Source: Papaver somniferum (taxonomy: Eukaryota; Streptophyta; Magnoliopsida; Ranunculales; Papaveraceae). From it: a DNA stretch of 64,000 nucleotides. The translations under genes were made by a program, and so were the position numbers. This document shows, one piece after another, positions 32,715 to 44,212 of this stretch (position 1 is the stretch's first letter; every line of letters begins with the position of its first letter). The notes beneath the pieces are model-generated. The model searched no databases. It saw only the letters and a program-made list of their open reading frames with translations, and was not told the origin of the DNA. The stretch spans positions 160,198,920-160,262,919 of the forward strand of contig NC_039358.1 of assembly GCF_003573695.1 (NCBI RefSeq), given 5' to 3'.

Positions 32715-32912
32715 TCTGAACTACTGGTGGTCGCGGCGGCGATGGGGGCGGTGGCGGCGGATTAGTGGTGGTGGCGGCGACGGACTAGTGGTGGTGGATG
32801 ACTGGGGGTGGTGAAGGAGTGGTGGTGGAATATTAGTGGTGGTGGCGGTTGGTAGGTGGTGGTTGTTGAATGGTAGTGGTGGTGCTAGTGGTGGTGATGA
32901 AGTGGTAGAGGA
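32715..32912. repeat. GGT/GGC trinucleotide-rich tract
   Basis: Irregular runs of GGTGGTGGCGGCGGA type over about 200 bp. Proline- or histidine-rich frames on the other strand are by-products. Confidence 0.7.
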
Positions 32913-33103
32913 AGAAAATTTGTTCCATTTTGAAATAAAGAAAAATATTATATGGATGAGGGTATTAAAGTAATCTAATTTTAAATAAATAAGGTTATTA
33001 AAAAGTAGGTACATAGGGACATACTTATTGTTGTATAAGGATATATTTATTGGGTTTTAAAAGTAAGGACATATAAATCCTGGCTAAATTGAGGCTTAGG
33101 TAC

Positions 33104-36100
33104 ATTTTTTTTTTGATAATAAGAAAACTTTTATAAAACTAAATTAGAGAAGGGCACTGCCCTTTACAAAGAGTTTCAAAGAAAGCATTTTTTTCCATCT
33201 GTGAGATGTTTAAAGTGGAAAAATCTAGAACTCTATAACCCCTACTACCCTTTGCAAGAGTATCAACTATTCCTATGAAGTCTCTTCTAAGAAAACATGA
33301 AACACAATTTTTAAAACAGCCATACAAGGCTTGACAATCTCTCATTATTTTCTTTGCTCTCCATCCTAAATTGCTATTAAACTCTTTAAGTGACTCTATT
33401 GCAGAAATGCAATCTCCAACAAAGATAAAATCAGATGTAAGTCTTATCTTTAAAACCCAACGGATTGTATCTCCGAGCACAATGCATTCAGCTTCTTCGG
33501 GGACTGTAGTTTGGCCAGATGAGGCTATGGCATGTTGACACACTCCATATTCATCCATGAGGATTGTTGCAGATCCATATCTCCCTGTGGAATAATCATA
33601 AGAAGCATCTATTAGTAAAATATTTTTGTTCTTTCTAAGAATGCTCTGTAAGTCAAAGATATTACCAACCGCAAACCCTATATTATTTAATAGATTTGTT
33701 TTTTCCATATAAGGATGAAAAGAAATGTCTCTATCTAACTTTACTGGATCAGGTCTATGGTGTTTAAAAATCACATTGCACCTATGTTTCCAGACAGACC
33801 ATAAAATATAAAATGTTTTTTCTATCAACTTTGTCTCTTGGGTATTAAATAAGCGATCTACCCATTCCTGAATTGAGACGAAATTTCTACCTGCAAACAA
33901 AGGTGTTAGTCCAAGAGCAAACCACACAGCAAGAACAAAAGGGCATTTCAAGAAAAGATGCAAAGAATCTTCACTCTGATTTCCATTGCAAAGGCAACAG
34001 TTTGGAGATGCTTTATGATTGAACATAGCAAGTCTGCTATTAAGAGGCAAAGCATTAGAGTACAGTTTCCAAATGAAAATTTGTACTCTGTGTTGGCATT
34101 TGAGTTTCCATATTTGTCTCCATATTGAATTAGAATCACCCAAATCTCTAGTCAAAACCCTGTAAACAGATTTAACACTTGGCACACCATCTTTAGTATG
34201 AACCCATTTAAGTTCATCTACTGCAGAATCTGGAACAGGGAGAGTAAGAATTTTCTGCACAATTTCAGGCTCAAAATAATCATTTAAAACATCCACATTC
34301 CACTGCCTATTGTCATTAATTAAATCATCAATTTTTGCAGGTGTTTCTTCTTTAATTACAGTGGGGTGATAGGAAACTCAGTATTTGGAATCCATCTTTC
34401 AGTCCAAATGTATAACTTGGAATGAGCAGATAAATCCCAAATGCAATTGACTCTTAAGATTTCCATACATTTCCTAATACTTGACCAAATCCAAGAAGTG
34501 GATGTGCTTCCAGATTTTATGAGAGGGTTTGAATTTTTAAAGTACTTTGAGTTTAACACTTTAACCCACAAAGCATTAGGGTTAGAAATGACTCTTCAGG
34601 CTAACTTAGTAAGCATTGACACATTAAATTTTTTTTGGATTTCTAAGTCCCAAACCCCCCTGTGACTTAGGTATATAGATAGATTTCCAACATTTGGGAT
34701 AAATACGATTTTTTTTATCAGAATTATTCCACCAGAAATTTCTCTGTAATTTATCCATTTTTTCCAAAGTTCGGTCAGGAAATTCAATGCAACTCATTTG
34801 AAAAGAAGGAAAATCAGAGGTAACAGAATTGATCAAAATCGTTCTCCCTGTTTGAGAAAGCAATTTTGCTTTCCAACCTCTTAGCCTAGCATAAGTTTTT
34901 TTTAATAAAGGTTCAAAATTCAAAGTTCTGGATCTATGAAAAATAAAGGAGTACCTAAGTACTTGTCATCCTTAGATATTCTTTTAACTTTTAAAACATT
35001 TGCAATGTTTATGATGAACTTTGGGAGAGAAAAAGATACCAGATTTTTGAAAATTAATGGCTTGTCCATTAGAGGAACAAAAAATGTTAAACACATCAAG
35101 TAGTTGTCTTACCTGGGCAATGCTAGCTTTTCCAAAAATAAAGCAATCATCCGCAAACAACAAATGAGTTATGGATGGGGAAGAGTGAGCAGCTTTTAGA
35201 CCATCAATCTTACCTTCATCTTCAAACTTAGCAAGTAATCTAGACATACCTTCAACACATAGAATAAATAGATAAGGGGACAGTGGGTCCCCTTGTCTAA
35301 TTCCCCTTGTTGGGTAAAAAGTAGGTCCTGGAGAGCCATTCTGTAAGACAGAAAAACTGATCGTGGAAATGCATTCTGCTATTAAATCACAAAAAGAATT
35401 GTCAAACCCAAAACTTTTCAGCATAAACAAAATGAAATCCCTTTCTAATATATCGAAAGCTTTTGAAAGATCTAACTTCAAAGCAAAAGATCCATGTTTT
35501 TTCCTATTAGTTTTCATAGAATGCAAAAGTCCGTGAGCAACAATTATATTATCAGTAATTTGCCTTTTAGCAATGAAAGCAGATTGGTTTGGGCTAATTA
35601 ATTTGTCTAACAGGGGTTTCAGCCTATTAGTCAAAATCTTCGATATTATTTTATATGTGGCATTACTTAAGCTAATAGGTCTAAACTCTGATGCACAAGA
35701 TGGTTTTGAAACTTTTGGTATTAGAGAAATGTATGTATGATTGATGCCAGCATGTAGTTTTTTATTTAACAAAAAACCATGCACAAGAGCAATCACATCA
35801 TTACCAAGCAAGTTCCAATGTTGCTTAATGAAACCAGGGGGATGCCATCAGGACCCGGTGCCCCCAAGGGTTCATTTTGGCCACGGTTTTGTATATTTCC
35901 TCAGCAGATGGCAATGCTAACAAAGATTCGTTATCATTAGTAGTGATGCATTAAGGAATAACTTCATTAAAGAAAGGATGAATAACGTGATATTGAGAAG
36001 TATACATACCAGCAAAGTGATTCTTGAGCAGCTGATCCAGTTGATTTTTTTCACTGATCCAAACTCCATAAGAATCTCTAAGAGAAAGGATGTTATTCTG

Positions 36101-36768
36101 CCTTTTTCTATGAGTGGCTAAAGAATGAAAAAACTTTGTATTTTTGTCATAGTCCCTCATCCATTTGTCTCTAGAAAGCTGTTGCCAGTAGATATGTTTT
36201 ATTCTATACCAATCTTCAAGCTCACATTTTAAAACATTGACCCTTTCCACATCTCTACTACTAGGAAATTTAGCATTTTCAACATCTATTTTCCTAAGGA
36301 TATTTTTTATATTTTTAAAAATATTACCAAAAACATTTTCTTTCCAATCACAAAGGTTTACTCTAATCAAATCAAGTTTATTGATCAAAGCCTTATCACC
36401 TTGATCAAGAACCATATGAGCATTAGCACATGACTGATTTATAACACTAGAATAAGTGACATGTTCGGACCAACATATGAAATATCTATAGGGTCTGTCA
36501 TTTCTCTTGTTTATAGGACAAGGGTCAAACAAGAAAGGAACGTGATCAGAACCCACTCTGGTAAGATGCATAACTTTGAAGTTAGGAAAATTAAGAAGCC
36601 ATCCAGCATTAGCAAGGACTACCGATGCGGTCACTTATATTTTCCGCACCAGCCCTATTGTTACTCCAAGTATAGGGATTACCTTCATAGGAAAGGTCTG
36701 ACAAACCAATGGATTGAATTGCATTATGAATAAATTTAGTTGCCTTTGAAATCTCCTCATTTCCACCT
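33104..36768 (-). mobile_element. 5'-truncated L1-type LINE (ORF2 only) inside E3
   Basis: Minus strand. The 3' end carries an A tail (T run at 33105-33114) preceded by the usual TTTTCTTATTATC. Upstream lie, in order, the end of the endonuclease domain (SDHVPFLF), the reverse transcriptase, the zinc-binding linker and the RNase H domain. ORF1 and most of the endonuclease are missing, as expected for incomplete target-primed reverse transcription. A target duplication was not found by eye. Confidence 0.85.
33139..36634 (-). pseudogene. LINE ORF2 remnant: endonuclease tail, reverse transcriptase, RNase H
   Basis: 36634-35951 has the endonuclease end (SDHVPFLFDP) and the connecting helical region (RDKWMRDYDKNTKFFHSLA). 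35811-34984 has reverse transcriptase motifs FRPISLSNATYKIISKIL, ALKLDLSKAFD, RQGDPLSPYLFILC and the active-site loop LLFADDCF (FADD in place of the commoner YADD). 34923-34356 has the thumb and linker (RLRGWKAKLLSQTGR). 34296-33139 has the zinc-binding motif CCLCNGNQSEDSLHLFLKC and an RNase H domain (LLIDASYDY, EEAECIVLGD, GDCISAIESL). The parts lie in different frames with stops between them, so the protein cannot be made whole. Confidence 0.85.
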
Positions 36769-38602
36769 CAAGCAATGGTGGGGTGTTTAAAAATTAGATG
36801 AAATTACCAAGTAACCCTTACTCTAAAATACTAAGATCTAATTTCACTAACCTCCCTCACTAAAACAAACTCGATAACCACCGCCGCCATCTCCATAATC
36901 ACCGTCTTCTTCACGGCCAACTCCATTATCGAATCACATCATCAACGATTATAGAAAAAAAAACAAAAAAACTCTTAAATTAGATTTAACGCCTGAAACC
37001 CAATCTTGGATTGATTATCCCAAAGTTACACTCAAACTAGCTCAAATTGGATATAAGATTGGGTAGAACTAACAACTTGATCAAAAAAAAAACCAGAATT
37101 TCTTCAAAACTGACGAACATAAATACCCAGAATCCGGGGATATGTTAGAATACATATACCGATTCTGGGTTTGAGTTTCAAAATGAGAAACCAGAATCGG
37201 TTTACATATCACAACGCAAGTCCCGATTCTTATTTAATTTCTTCTGTCAATTATTCTACCCACAATAGGTTTATAATGACATGAACAAATGCCGATTTTC
37301 ACAATCTACCCACAAACGGTTTATATTGACATGAACAAATGCCGATTACAAGAAAAAAGATAAAATTGCTGGAATCGATTCGCTTATCCGAGCAGCTCCA
37401 CTTTCATAGCAGTAGTTGAACCATGACAAAAAAAATCCAGCACCCCATAATCCAACTTCAGAACCCATAGCTCATAGTAATTAGGATTTCACGACAAACC
37501 AACACCGACGCCTCCTCAATTCAGTTCCAACACCACTCTTTGCCATCTCAATTTCCTTGTAAATCAAAATCAAAATCCCAGATTTTTCAATACAGACTCA
37601 CAGCAAACTCATTCAACCAACACCGGCATCTCAACACCTCCATTTCACTGTACCTAAACACACAACAAATCCGTCCAACATACATCTCCACTTCACTGTC
37701 CCATCTCTCGAGAACTCCGATTTATACCCAATTCGAATTCACATCCAGAAATCTCCAACCACAGCAAAACCATTGTACAAACTCAAGACAAACACCACCA
37801 CAATCACTTTTGTTACTGTTGCCGATATGATTCTCCATCTCAAAACCCATCCAATAATTTCTCAATCACTAATTCAATAGTTCACAACACAAATCACTAT
37901 TATCTCAATCACTAATTCAATAGCTCTGGCCCTTACCATTATCATCAATCCCATTAATCTATATCTATGATGAAGCCTCCATCTCATTTCCATTTTACTT
38001 GAAAGGTCACGGCTTTGAAATCCCTTTTCCATTTTACAGAGCCCATTTAATTATTAATCTTCTGCCTAAATTTTAAAAAACCATCTCATTTCAATTTCAA
38101 ATTTCAATTAAAGCACCAGTCTTTTGCCTTATTTGGATCTACACTTTCCTCCTCCTCTGCCCCTGTCATTTCAGGTACATTACTATTTCTCAATCTCATT
38201 TTTATGATTGCCTCTACAAATGCATCTTATGGATCGTGATTTGCTTCGATCTGAATAAACTTGTTTTTGATGTTAAAGAAACCTCGTGATTCAGTTTTGA
38301 ATCGGTGCCCAAGTGAGTGTAACTAATTGAATCTATTTTTCTTATTTTGGTTGCTTTACAGGTTGGTTGTGTGATTGAATAGAAGAAGAATATTGAAACC
38401 ACCGACAAATTTGAGATTATCCATTTGTTTTATGAACAAATCTCATAAGAGTAGTTACAGTAATGTGATTAGTTTCTAAGTGGAAAACAGAAGAAGAGGA
38501 TTTGGGATTATGGGTTGATTTTGGATTTTGGATATTTTTGTTGTTGGTTTCAATTGATTTTTCGATTGAATTTTTTTAATTTTTTTGAAGACGAATTTTG
38601 TA

Positions 38603-38698
38603 ATGGATCTAAAACAACAAAATGATGTATTGATTAATCTTGAAAGTGGTGGTAGTGAAGAAGAAGCAGTTGCACTAGTAGTCAATAATAAGAAATGA
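38603..38698 (+). pseudogene. possible captured first exon within E3
   Basis: A 31-codon frame, MDLKQQNDVLINLESGGSEE onward, stops in AATAAGAAATGA. It follows a leader-like stretch from about 38470. The composition (acidic, Asn/Ser) is unlike the surrounding repeats, and a promoter-plus-first-exon capture is possible. I do not recognise the source gene. Confidence 0.25.
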
Positions 38699-39098
38699 AG
38701 ATGCTTATGTGAGATATGATTTCCTTGTTTTTGTCGCATGAAAGTTGATTATTTTCAGTTACCCATACTATATGTGAGATGCGACGGAGTCATGGAGATT
38801 TAGCCACGCCTTTGAACATCACCCATGTTATAAGTGACACGTGATTGAGAGATGGCCACGTCCACTCATAAGCTCACCTGCTTAGATACAGTAACAAAAC
38901 AGATTCCTTATTTCCCTTGTATCATATGCTCCGATTCTTGTACTAATCGGTCTATATGTGTGTAACCAAAACACCGATTCCAATAGTTTACAAATCGGTT
39001 TATATGTGAAATTGAATAATCAAAACACCGATTCCTAGTGTAATAATCGGTCTAAATGTGTATAACCAAAACTCCGATTCCTATAAAATTTCAATATA

Positions 39099-39497
39099 TT
39101 CCCTCCGTGCTAAATTATTAGTCCGCTTTGACTAAGTCAAGATATTAAAGAGACTGTAGGAGAGTACAAAACTACCCCTATTATATGATACATTTTTACT
39201 AAAATTAAAAGGAGTATGTAAGAAAAATATATTGATAATTATAATATATATAGAAATATTTAAATAGAAGATAAAAATAAAAATCTTTATGGATTAATTT
39301 ATTAGATTTGTTTCCCTATTGAGGAAGATATCATTTAATATTTAGATTGATGATATTTAAAATAATTTTATAATTGTAAAAGTTGGAAGGATATATTTGA
39401 GAGTTTTACTAAAAAGTATGAGTATAAACGGAAGCTGGACAGTATTTCAGGACAAACGAAAATAGAATAAAGGACATAAATTTTAGGACAGAGGGAG
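39099..39497. mobile_element. Stowaway/mariner-like short element inside E3
   Basis: The left end TCCCTCCGTGCTAAATTATT and the right end (inverted) TCCCTCTGTCCTAAAATTTA match the CTCCCTCCGTCC-type ends common in plants, with TA next to each end. At about 400 bp it is longer than most. It has no coding content and an AT-rich interior. Confidence 0.7.
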
Positions 39498-39864
39498 TAG
39501 TAGACAATATACCCGATTTTAGGTGTGAATGGAAACTTCAACCTATAATCGGTTTAAGAATGCATGAACATTCACCGAATCTGGTCTTGATTTTTGTCAA
39601 AAAAAAAAAAAATCAAAATTTCTTCAAGTTGATAACGTATTAAGTGTTGGTTGATTTTGGATTACCTTAATTAAATATATAGTAATAACCCTAATAAACA
39701 CTAATTAGTCAAGGACAAATTAGTCATTAAAGAAAATAATTGGCTAAGGGGTTTCTCATTTTACTTTAAAATGTCTTATTTTGGCATGTAGTGATATGCC
39801 CCAATTAATGTACCTAGGCCCCAATTTAGCCAGGATATAAATACCCTGGGCCCCAATTAAATAC

Positions 39865-41239
39865 TCTGACTAAATTGGGGCCTATGGTGATTAATTGGGG
39901 CCTATGGATTTCTTCATCCACCCCATAAAAAATGATAAGGGGTGTCTAAGTTTGATGAAACTACCGTTTTACCCTCTATGAAATTTTAATACTACCAATT
40001 TATCCTAATTAAATCCTAATAACAAAAAAAAAACTAAATCAAATCAAAATCATTTTTATTTCCGTTTCCATCTCCATCGAAATTAAGAATTCAAAATCAA
40101 AGAAAACATTGTCGATAATCACTAAATTCACTAAAATAGGTAATTTTAGCTCGAATCATGTAGTTTTCTATTAACCCAATCCCCTAGAGTAGGTTTTAAT
40201 AACATGTAATCACTCAAACAATCCAATTTTTTTAAATCAAAGTTTTTTGGGTTTATAAGAATCGGTCTACGTCAATGCACTTGTAAACCAATTTCATTTA
40301 GAAACGGTTGTTGTTTATGCCCACAAAGACCGATTGTCTTGTATGGGACATTCTGGTTGGAGGAAATGGAACCAGAATCGGTTTACGTTAATGCCCACAT
40401 AACCCGATTATGGTATGGGAGAGATAATTATTTTTCTGTATTTTTTTTTTGTTAGAATCGGATTACATGAGCATTTTTATAAACCGATTCCTGTTGTGCA
40501 ATGTCAGGAATCGGTTTTTATATATGTATCGTGTAAACCGATTCTAGTTAAACCATTTTTTTTCAGTTAATACTTGATCATAAAATGAGTATGAAATCAT
40601 ACTCGATTTCATTTCGATTACAAATGAAAATGAAAATAGTTCTGTATGATTTTACCCAATTTGAAAACGAGTATAACTTTATACTCGAATTGAAAACGAG
40701 TATAACATCTTAAACGATTTGAGATTGAGTATGAAGTCATACTCATTTTTAACTCGGGTATAGAATGAAGTTTAATTTTATTTGATGTTTAACGACACAT
40801 AATTCACATACAAAAAAGAAAAAATTTACCCACAATCGATTTATGTTCATGCTCATATAAACCGATTCTGATAATCGGTTGATTTTCATGTCCATATAAA
40901 CCGATTCTGGGTAGAATCAAGTTTCAAAAAATCTCTATATGTTTTCGAAGTTACAATCGGTTGATACCAATGACAACATAATCCGATTCTGAGTTGGTGT
41001 CTTTCAAAAAATTTCAAATTTCAAATTTTTTCATGTTCAAATGATTCATTAATACAAGTTAATTTCACATCTTACAAGATGTTTAACCATTAATCACCCG
41101 AATTAACACTAATTAATCAGGAGTAAATTAGTCATTAAAAAATAATTGATTAAGGAATTTTTCATTTTACTTTAAAATGTCTTTATTTTATCACGTAGTG
41201 ATAGGTCAAATTAATCACCATGGGCCCAATTTAGCCGGG
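39865..41239. mobile_element. E4: short non-autonomous TIR element of the E2/E3 family
   Basis: The left end TCTGACTAAATTGGGGCCTA and the right end (inverted) CCCGGCTAAATTGGGCCCAT match over about 45 bp. The flanks TTAAATAC and ATAAATAA agree at 6 of 8 positions. The interior is almost entirely subterminal units (40255-40560 and 40845-41000) and AT-rich spacer, with no gene. It lies 30 bp from the end of E3, and the intervening CCTGGGCCCCAATTAAA looks like a scrap of another end. Its right end is about 150 bp from the LTO1 start codon. Confidence 0.75.
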
Positions 41240-41387
41240 ATAAATAATGTACCCAAAGTAAAACCTATTCTGAGTTGAATCCGGCGGCGAGAACAGTTAC
41301 ACTGTTCGACAAAATCAATCGCGTCTAACTTTAAGTCGACGTGTAAAACCCTCTTCCCTTCACCCTTTCCATCTCCACCACAAAATC

Positions 41388-41867
41388 ATGGAATCTCTAT
41401 CTATTAACTCACCAATAAACGATGATTTGGATTCATGGGATTCAATAAACTCTTTAGATGATACACATCGCCGGGAAGGAATTGATGCAGGATATAAAGA
41501 TGGTCTGATATCAGGAGGAAAAGAAGATTGGAAACAAGTAGGCTTAATATCAGGGTTCGAAGTTGGAGAAGAATTAGGGTATTATCAAGGTTGTTTAGAT
41601 GTTCGGAACTCAGCTATTAAGATTGAACCCAATTGTTTTTCATCTAGGATTCAAGATAATATTAAACAGCTGAATGAATTAATCAAAACATATCATCCTG
41701 AGAACGAGAAGGTCCGAGAGATTATGAATGCTTTGAGATTGAAATTATATCATCCCGAGAATAAGAATGTTCAAGAGAAGATTATGAATGATTTGAGTTT
41801 GAAATTTAAACCTACTGCAGCTACATTGTCTGTGAAATTGGAGCACGGAGAGAGCCTTGATTTTTGA
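41388..41867 (+). CDS. LTO1: LTO1/Yae1-type adaptor for cytosolic Fe-S protein assembly, 159 aa
   Basis: A single exon. Residues 29-70 carry the Yae1-family pattern of glycines every fourth residue (GIDAGYKDGLISGG, then GLISGFEVGEELGYYQG). In yeast and human the Yae1-Lto1 pair recruits the ribosome-recycling ATPase Rli1/ABCE1 to the cytosolic Fe-S targeting complex. The arrangement and length fit LTO1 (ORAOV1) rather than Yae1, and the C-terminus GESLDF recalls the conserved aromatic tail. An internal duplication is visible: YHPENEKVREIMNALRLKL is followed directly by YHPENKNVQEKIMNDLSLKF. The start codon follows a short CT/CA-rich leader. E4 ends 148 bp upstream, so the promoter is largely transposon sequence. 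The next gene begins 300 bp downstream on the same strand. Confidence 0.8.
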   Translation: MESLSINSPINDDLDSWDSINSLDDTHRREGIDAGYKDGLISGGKEDWKQVGLISGFEVGEELGYYQGCLDVRNSAIKIEPNCFSSRIQDNIKQLNELIKTYHPENEKVREIMNALRLKLYHPENKNVQEKIMNDLSLKFKPTAATLSVKLEHGESLDF

Positions 41868-42165
41868 GGAGGAGATCATCGCTATCTCATATATGGTACG
41901 ATTTGGCTTCTTATTTTACCTGTAGCTTTATTTATGTTGTTTGTAGATTGATGTCAATACTATGAAGTGATAATATTGGAGTTATTAACTTACACAATTT
42001 ATGTTTTCATTATACATTGTTGTCTGTAAAATAGCAATTTATTTTTAACTTTTGCTTGGTATGTGATCATAAAGAAATATTATCCTCAATTTAATTTTTT
42101 TGTTAATACCTTTCTGTTGCTACACAACCTATTTTCTGTAGTTCGTGGATTTGGAATCAAGAGAA

Positions 42166-43722
42166 ATGTTGAAGTTGATGCTTGGTTGTTGCAAAGTTTA
42201 CATATCTGAAAGTCGTAATAGGGCAGCACTAGAGTCAATTGAGAAAGCTACCAAACTATACCAAGGGGTGGCTATTGTTAACAAGTTTGAAGATGAAGCT
42301 TATAATCGGGTTGGATACACCATTGTTTCTAAGTTTACTCCAAATGCGGTCGAGGAATCTGGGGCCTTTAGAAAAGCTGTGGTGGCAATGGTTAGAGCTG
42401 CTTTTGATTCTATAGACCTTGAATTACATTGTGGGACTCATCCTCGGCTGGGGGTTGTGGACCATATTTGCTTCCACCCTTTAGCGCAGACTTCTCTGGA
42501 TGAAACAGCTAGGCTTGCAAAATCGGTGGCAACTGACATTGGCTCCAGTCTTCAAGGTTTGTCATTTTATCCTTGATTAGTTGCGAATTATATTAAGGTT
42601 AAAGGAGCTTTTAAAAAATTACGACTGAACAGAAAATCTGTGTTATTCTATGATCCTCTAAGAATCTGTTCCATTTGAAGGTCTCATCTTCTGTTGCACT
42701 TCATGTGCTGTTTCTGGTAGGTACTCAGCAGCATTGATGTATCGTTCATGTATATACCTATCTCTTGTTAAGTAGTGAGAACACACCCCCTTCTGTTCTT
42801 TCTACGTTCTGTAATAAACACCTTGTTTATCTAATCAGTAAATAACCACTTTACATATAGAATCATTTAATTTTGGATTAAATAAAAGGACTATGACTAT
42901 CCTAAGTTGAAGTCTTCTAAACATCTCAATGTATTTGGATCACTATTGTTGGCCTATACTTAGCATCTCAATGGTACAAACCACAACTCTTACACTCTTT
43001 TAGTCCCAAGTTTGCGGTGTTTTCTTGATCTCATAGATGGAAGTTGTTTTCCATAAATTAATCCCCATGTAATTCATTCTTTAGTTTCCAGGAGGAAGGA
43101 TCAGAAACATGTCAGTAGTATTTGTTTTGTATATAAAAAACTTGTACTTCTTTGTTCTTAATACCTTATCATTGTTGAAGTGCTAATTATTTTTCACATA
43201 AAATCTGCAGTTCCCACCTTTCTGTATGGAGCAGCTCATCAAGAGGGAAGAAAGCTTGATTTAATCAGGAGACAACTGGGTTATTTCAAGCCCAATTTGG
43301 AAGGAAATCAGTGGGCAGGAGCTCTTGAGTCAGACTCTTTGCCTTTGAAACCGGATGAAGGTCCAAATAAAGCAACGCCAACTAAAGGGGTTGTAGTAGT
43401 CGGAGCAACTCAGTGGGTTGATAACTATAACGTGCCCATCTTCACTAATAACATAGCTGCCGTTCGTAGAATTTCAAGACGGGTGAGTGGGCGAGGAGGA
43501 GGGCTTCCGTCTGTTCAAGCAATGGCACTTGCTCATGGTGAGGACATTATTGAGGTGGCGTGCAATTTGTTGGAGCCAAGTAAATTCACTGCTGATCAGG
43601 TTCAACATGAAGTCGAGCGACTTGCTGTTGAAGAAGGGATGACTGCAGGGAAGGGTTATTACACAGATTTTTCTCAGGAGAAGATCATTGAAAGTTACTT
43701 GAAACTAAATTCGATTGTGTGA
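42166..43722 (+). CDS. formiminotransferase-domain protein, two exons, 300 aa
   Basis: Exon 1 is 42166-42556 (CTTCAAG|GTTTGT) and exon 2 is 43211-43722 (TCTGCAG|TTCCC), joining in phase to read SSLQVPTFLYG. The N-terminus is MLKLMLGCCKVYISESRN, followed by VNKFEDEAYNRVGYT, HCGTHPRLGVVDHICFHPL and ATQWVDNYNVPIFT. These fit the plant proteins related to the formiminotransferase half of FTCD, including the HPR-G-VDH segment that holds the catalytic histidine region. The cyclodeaminase half is absent, as is usual in plants. The animal enzyme moves a formimino group from formiminoglutamate to tetrahydrofolate; the plant substrate is not settled. A start at 42166 is preferred because upstream in-frame sequence lacks an ATG and follows a splice-acceptor-like TTTTCTGTAG. 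Confidence 0.85.
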
Positions 43723-43879
43723 TACACTTTTAAAAACTGTAAGTTTTTCCATGTGAATTGATTGTTCAAATGCCATTACAATCAGAATAACTTCTGTTTT
43801 GCGTCTATTATCTAGTCAAAATAGCTTACCTTGAGGGCCTTCGGTAATCTCTTTGTTTTTGCTTCTTTTCTGGAAATAA
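43723..43879. other. 3' UTR of the formiminotransferase gene, up to the transposon nest
   Basis: T-rich sequence without a frame. The nested stack begins 158 bp after the stop codon, so the polyadenylation signal may lie in or next to transposon DNA. Confidence 0.4.
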
Positions 43880-44212
43880 CTGTGTTGCAACGATACGGAT
43901 ACAGTATTGGTATAGGATACAAGATACCAATACGCTACTATGATACACCAACTTGAAAAACTAAAATACCGCGATACGGCATACTCAATATTGATCAGTA
44001 GTTTAACATAAATATATTATATATAAAATAGAAACTTAACAAAATACATACATGTGCTTGCATGATTGAAATATAATATGTATGATTAACCTCATTGGAG
44101 ATAAAAGTATAGATAAGAAGCAAGAAAGTCTAGAGCAAGATCGGTGGACAGATTTGGAACTAATATTTTGTCACTATAGTTAAAACTTCTCATAGAATCT
44201 AGTAAAATATCT

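Larger units (their letters stand above)
33079..39834. mobile_element. E3: TIR DNA transposon, 6.8 kb, with nested LINE and Stowaway-like element
   Basis: The left end CCTGGCTAAATTGAGGCTTA and the right end (inverted) CCTGGCTAAATTGGGGCCTA match. The target duplication ATATAAAT is perfect (33071-33078 and 39835-39842). A LINE cuts the left end 26 bp in, so the remaining TIR is short. Internal sequence resumes at about 36770 (GGTGGGGTGTTTAAAAATTA), matching the corresponding part of E4 (GGGGTGTCTAAGTTTGATGA). Subterminal AATCGG/CCGATT units lie at 37120-37400, 38930-39090 and 39510-39600. No transposase is seen. Confidence 0.85.

Noticed and set aside
32721..33014. Proline/histidine-rich minus-strand frame
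   Set aside because: It arises from the GGT/GGC trinucleotide tract and has no conserved features.
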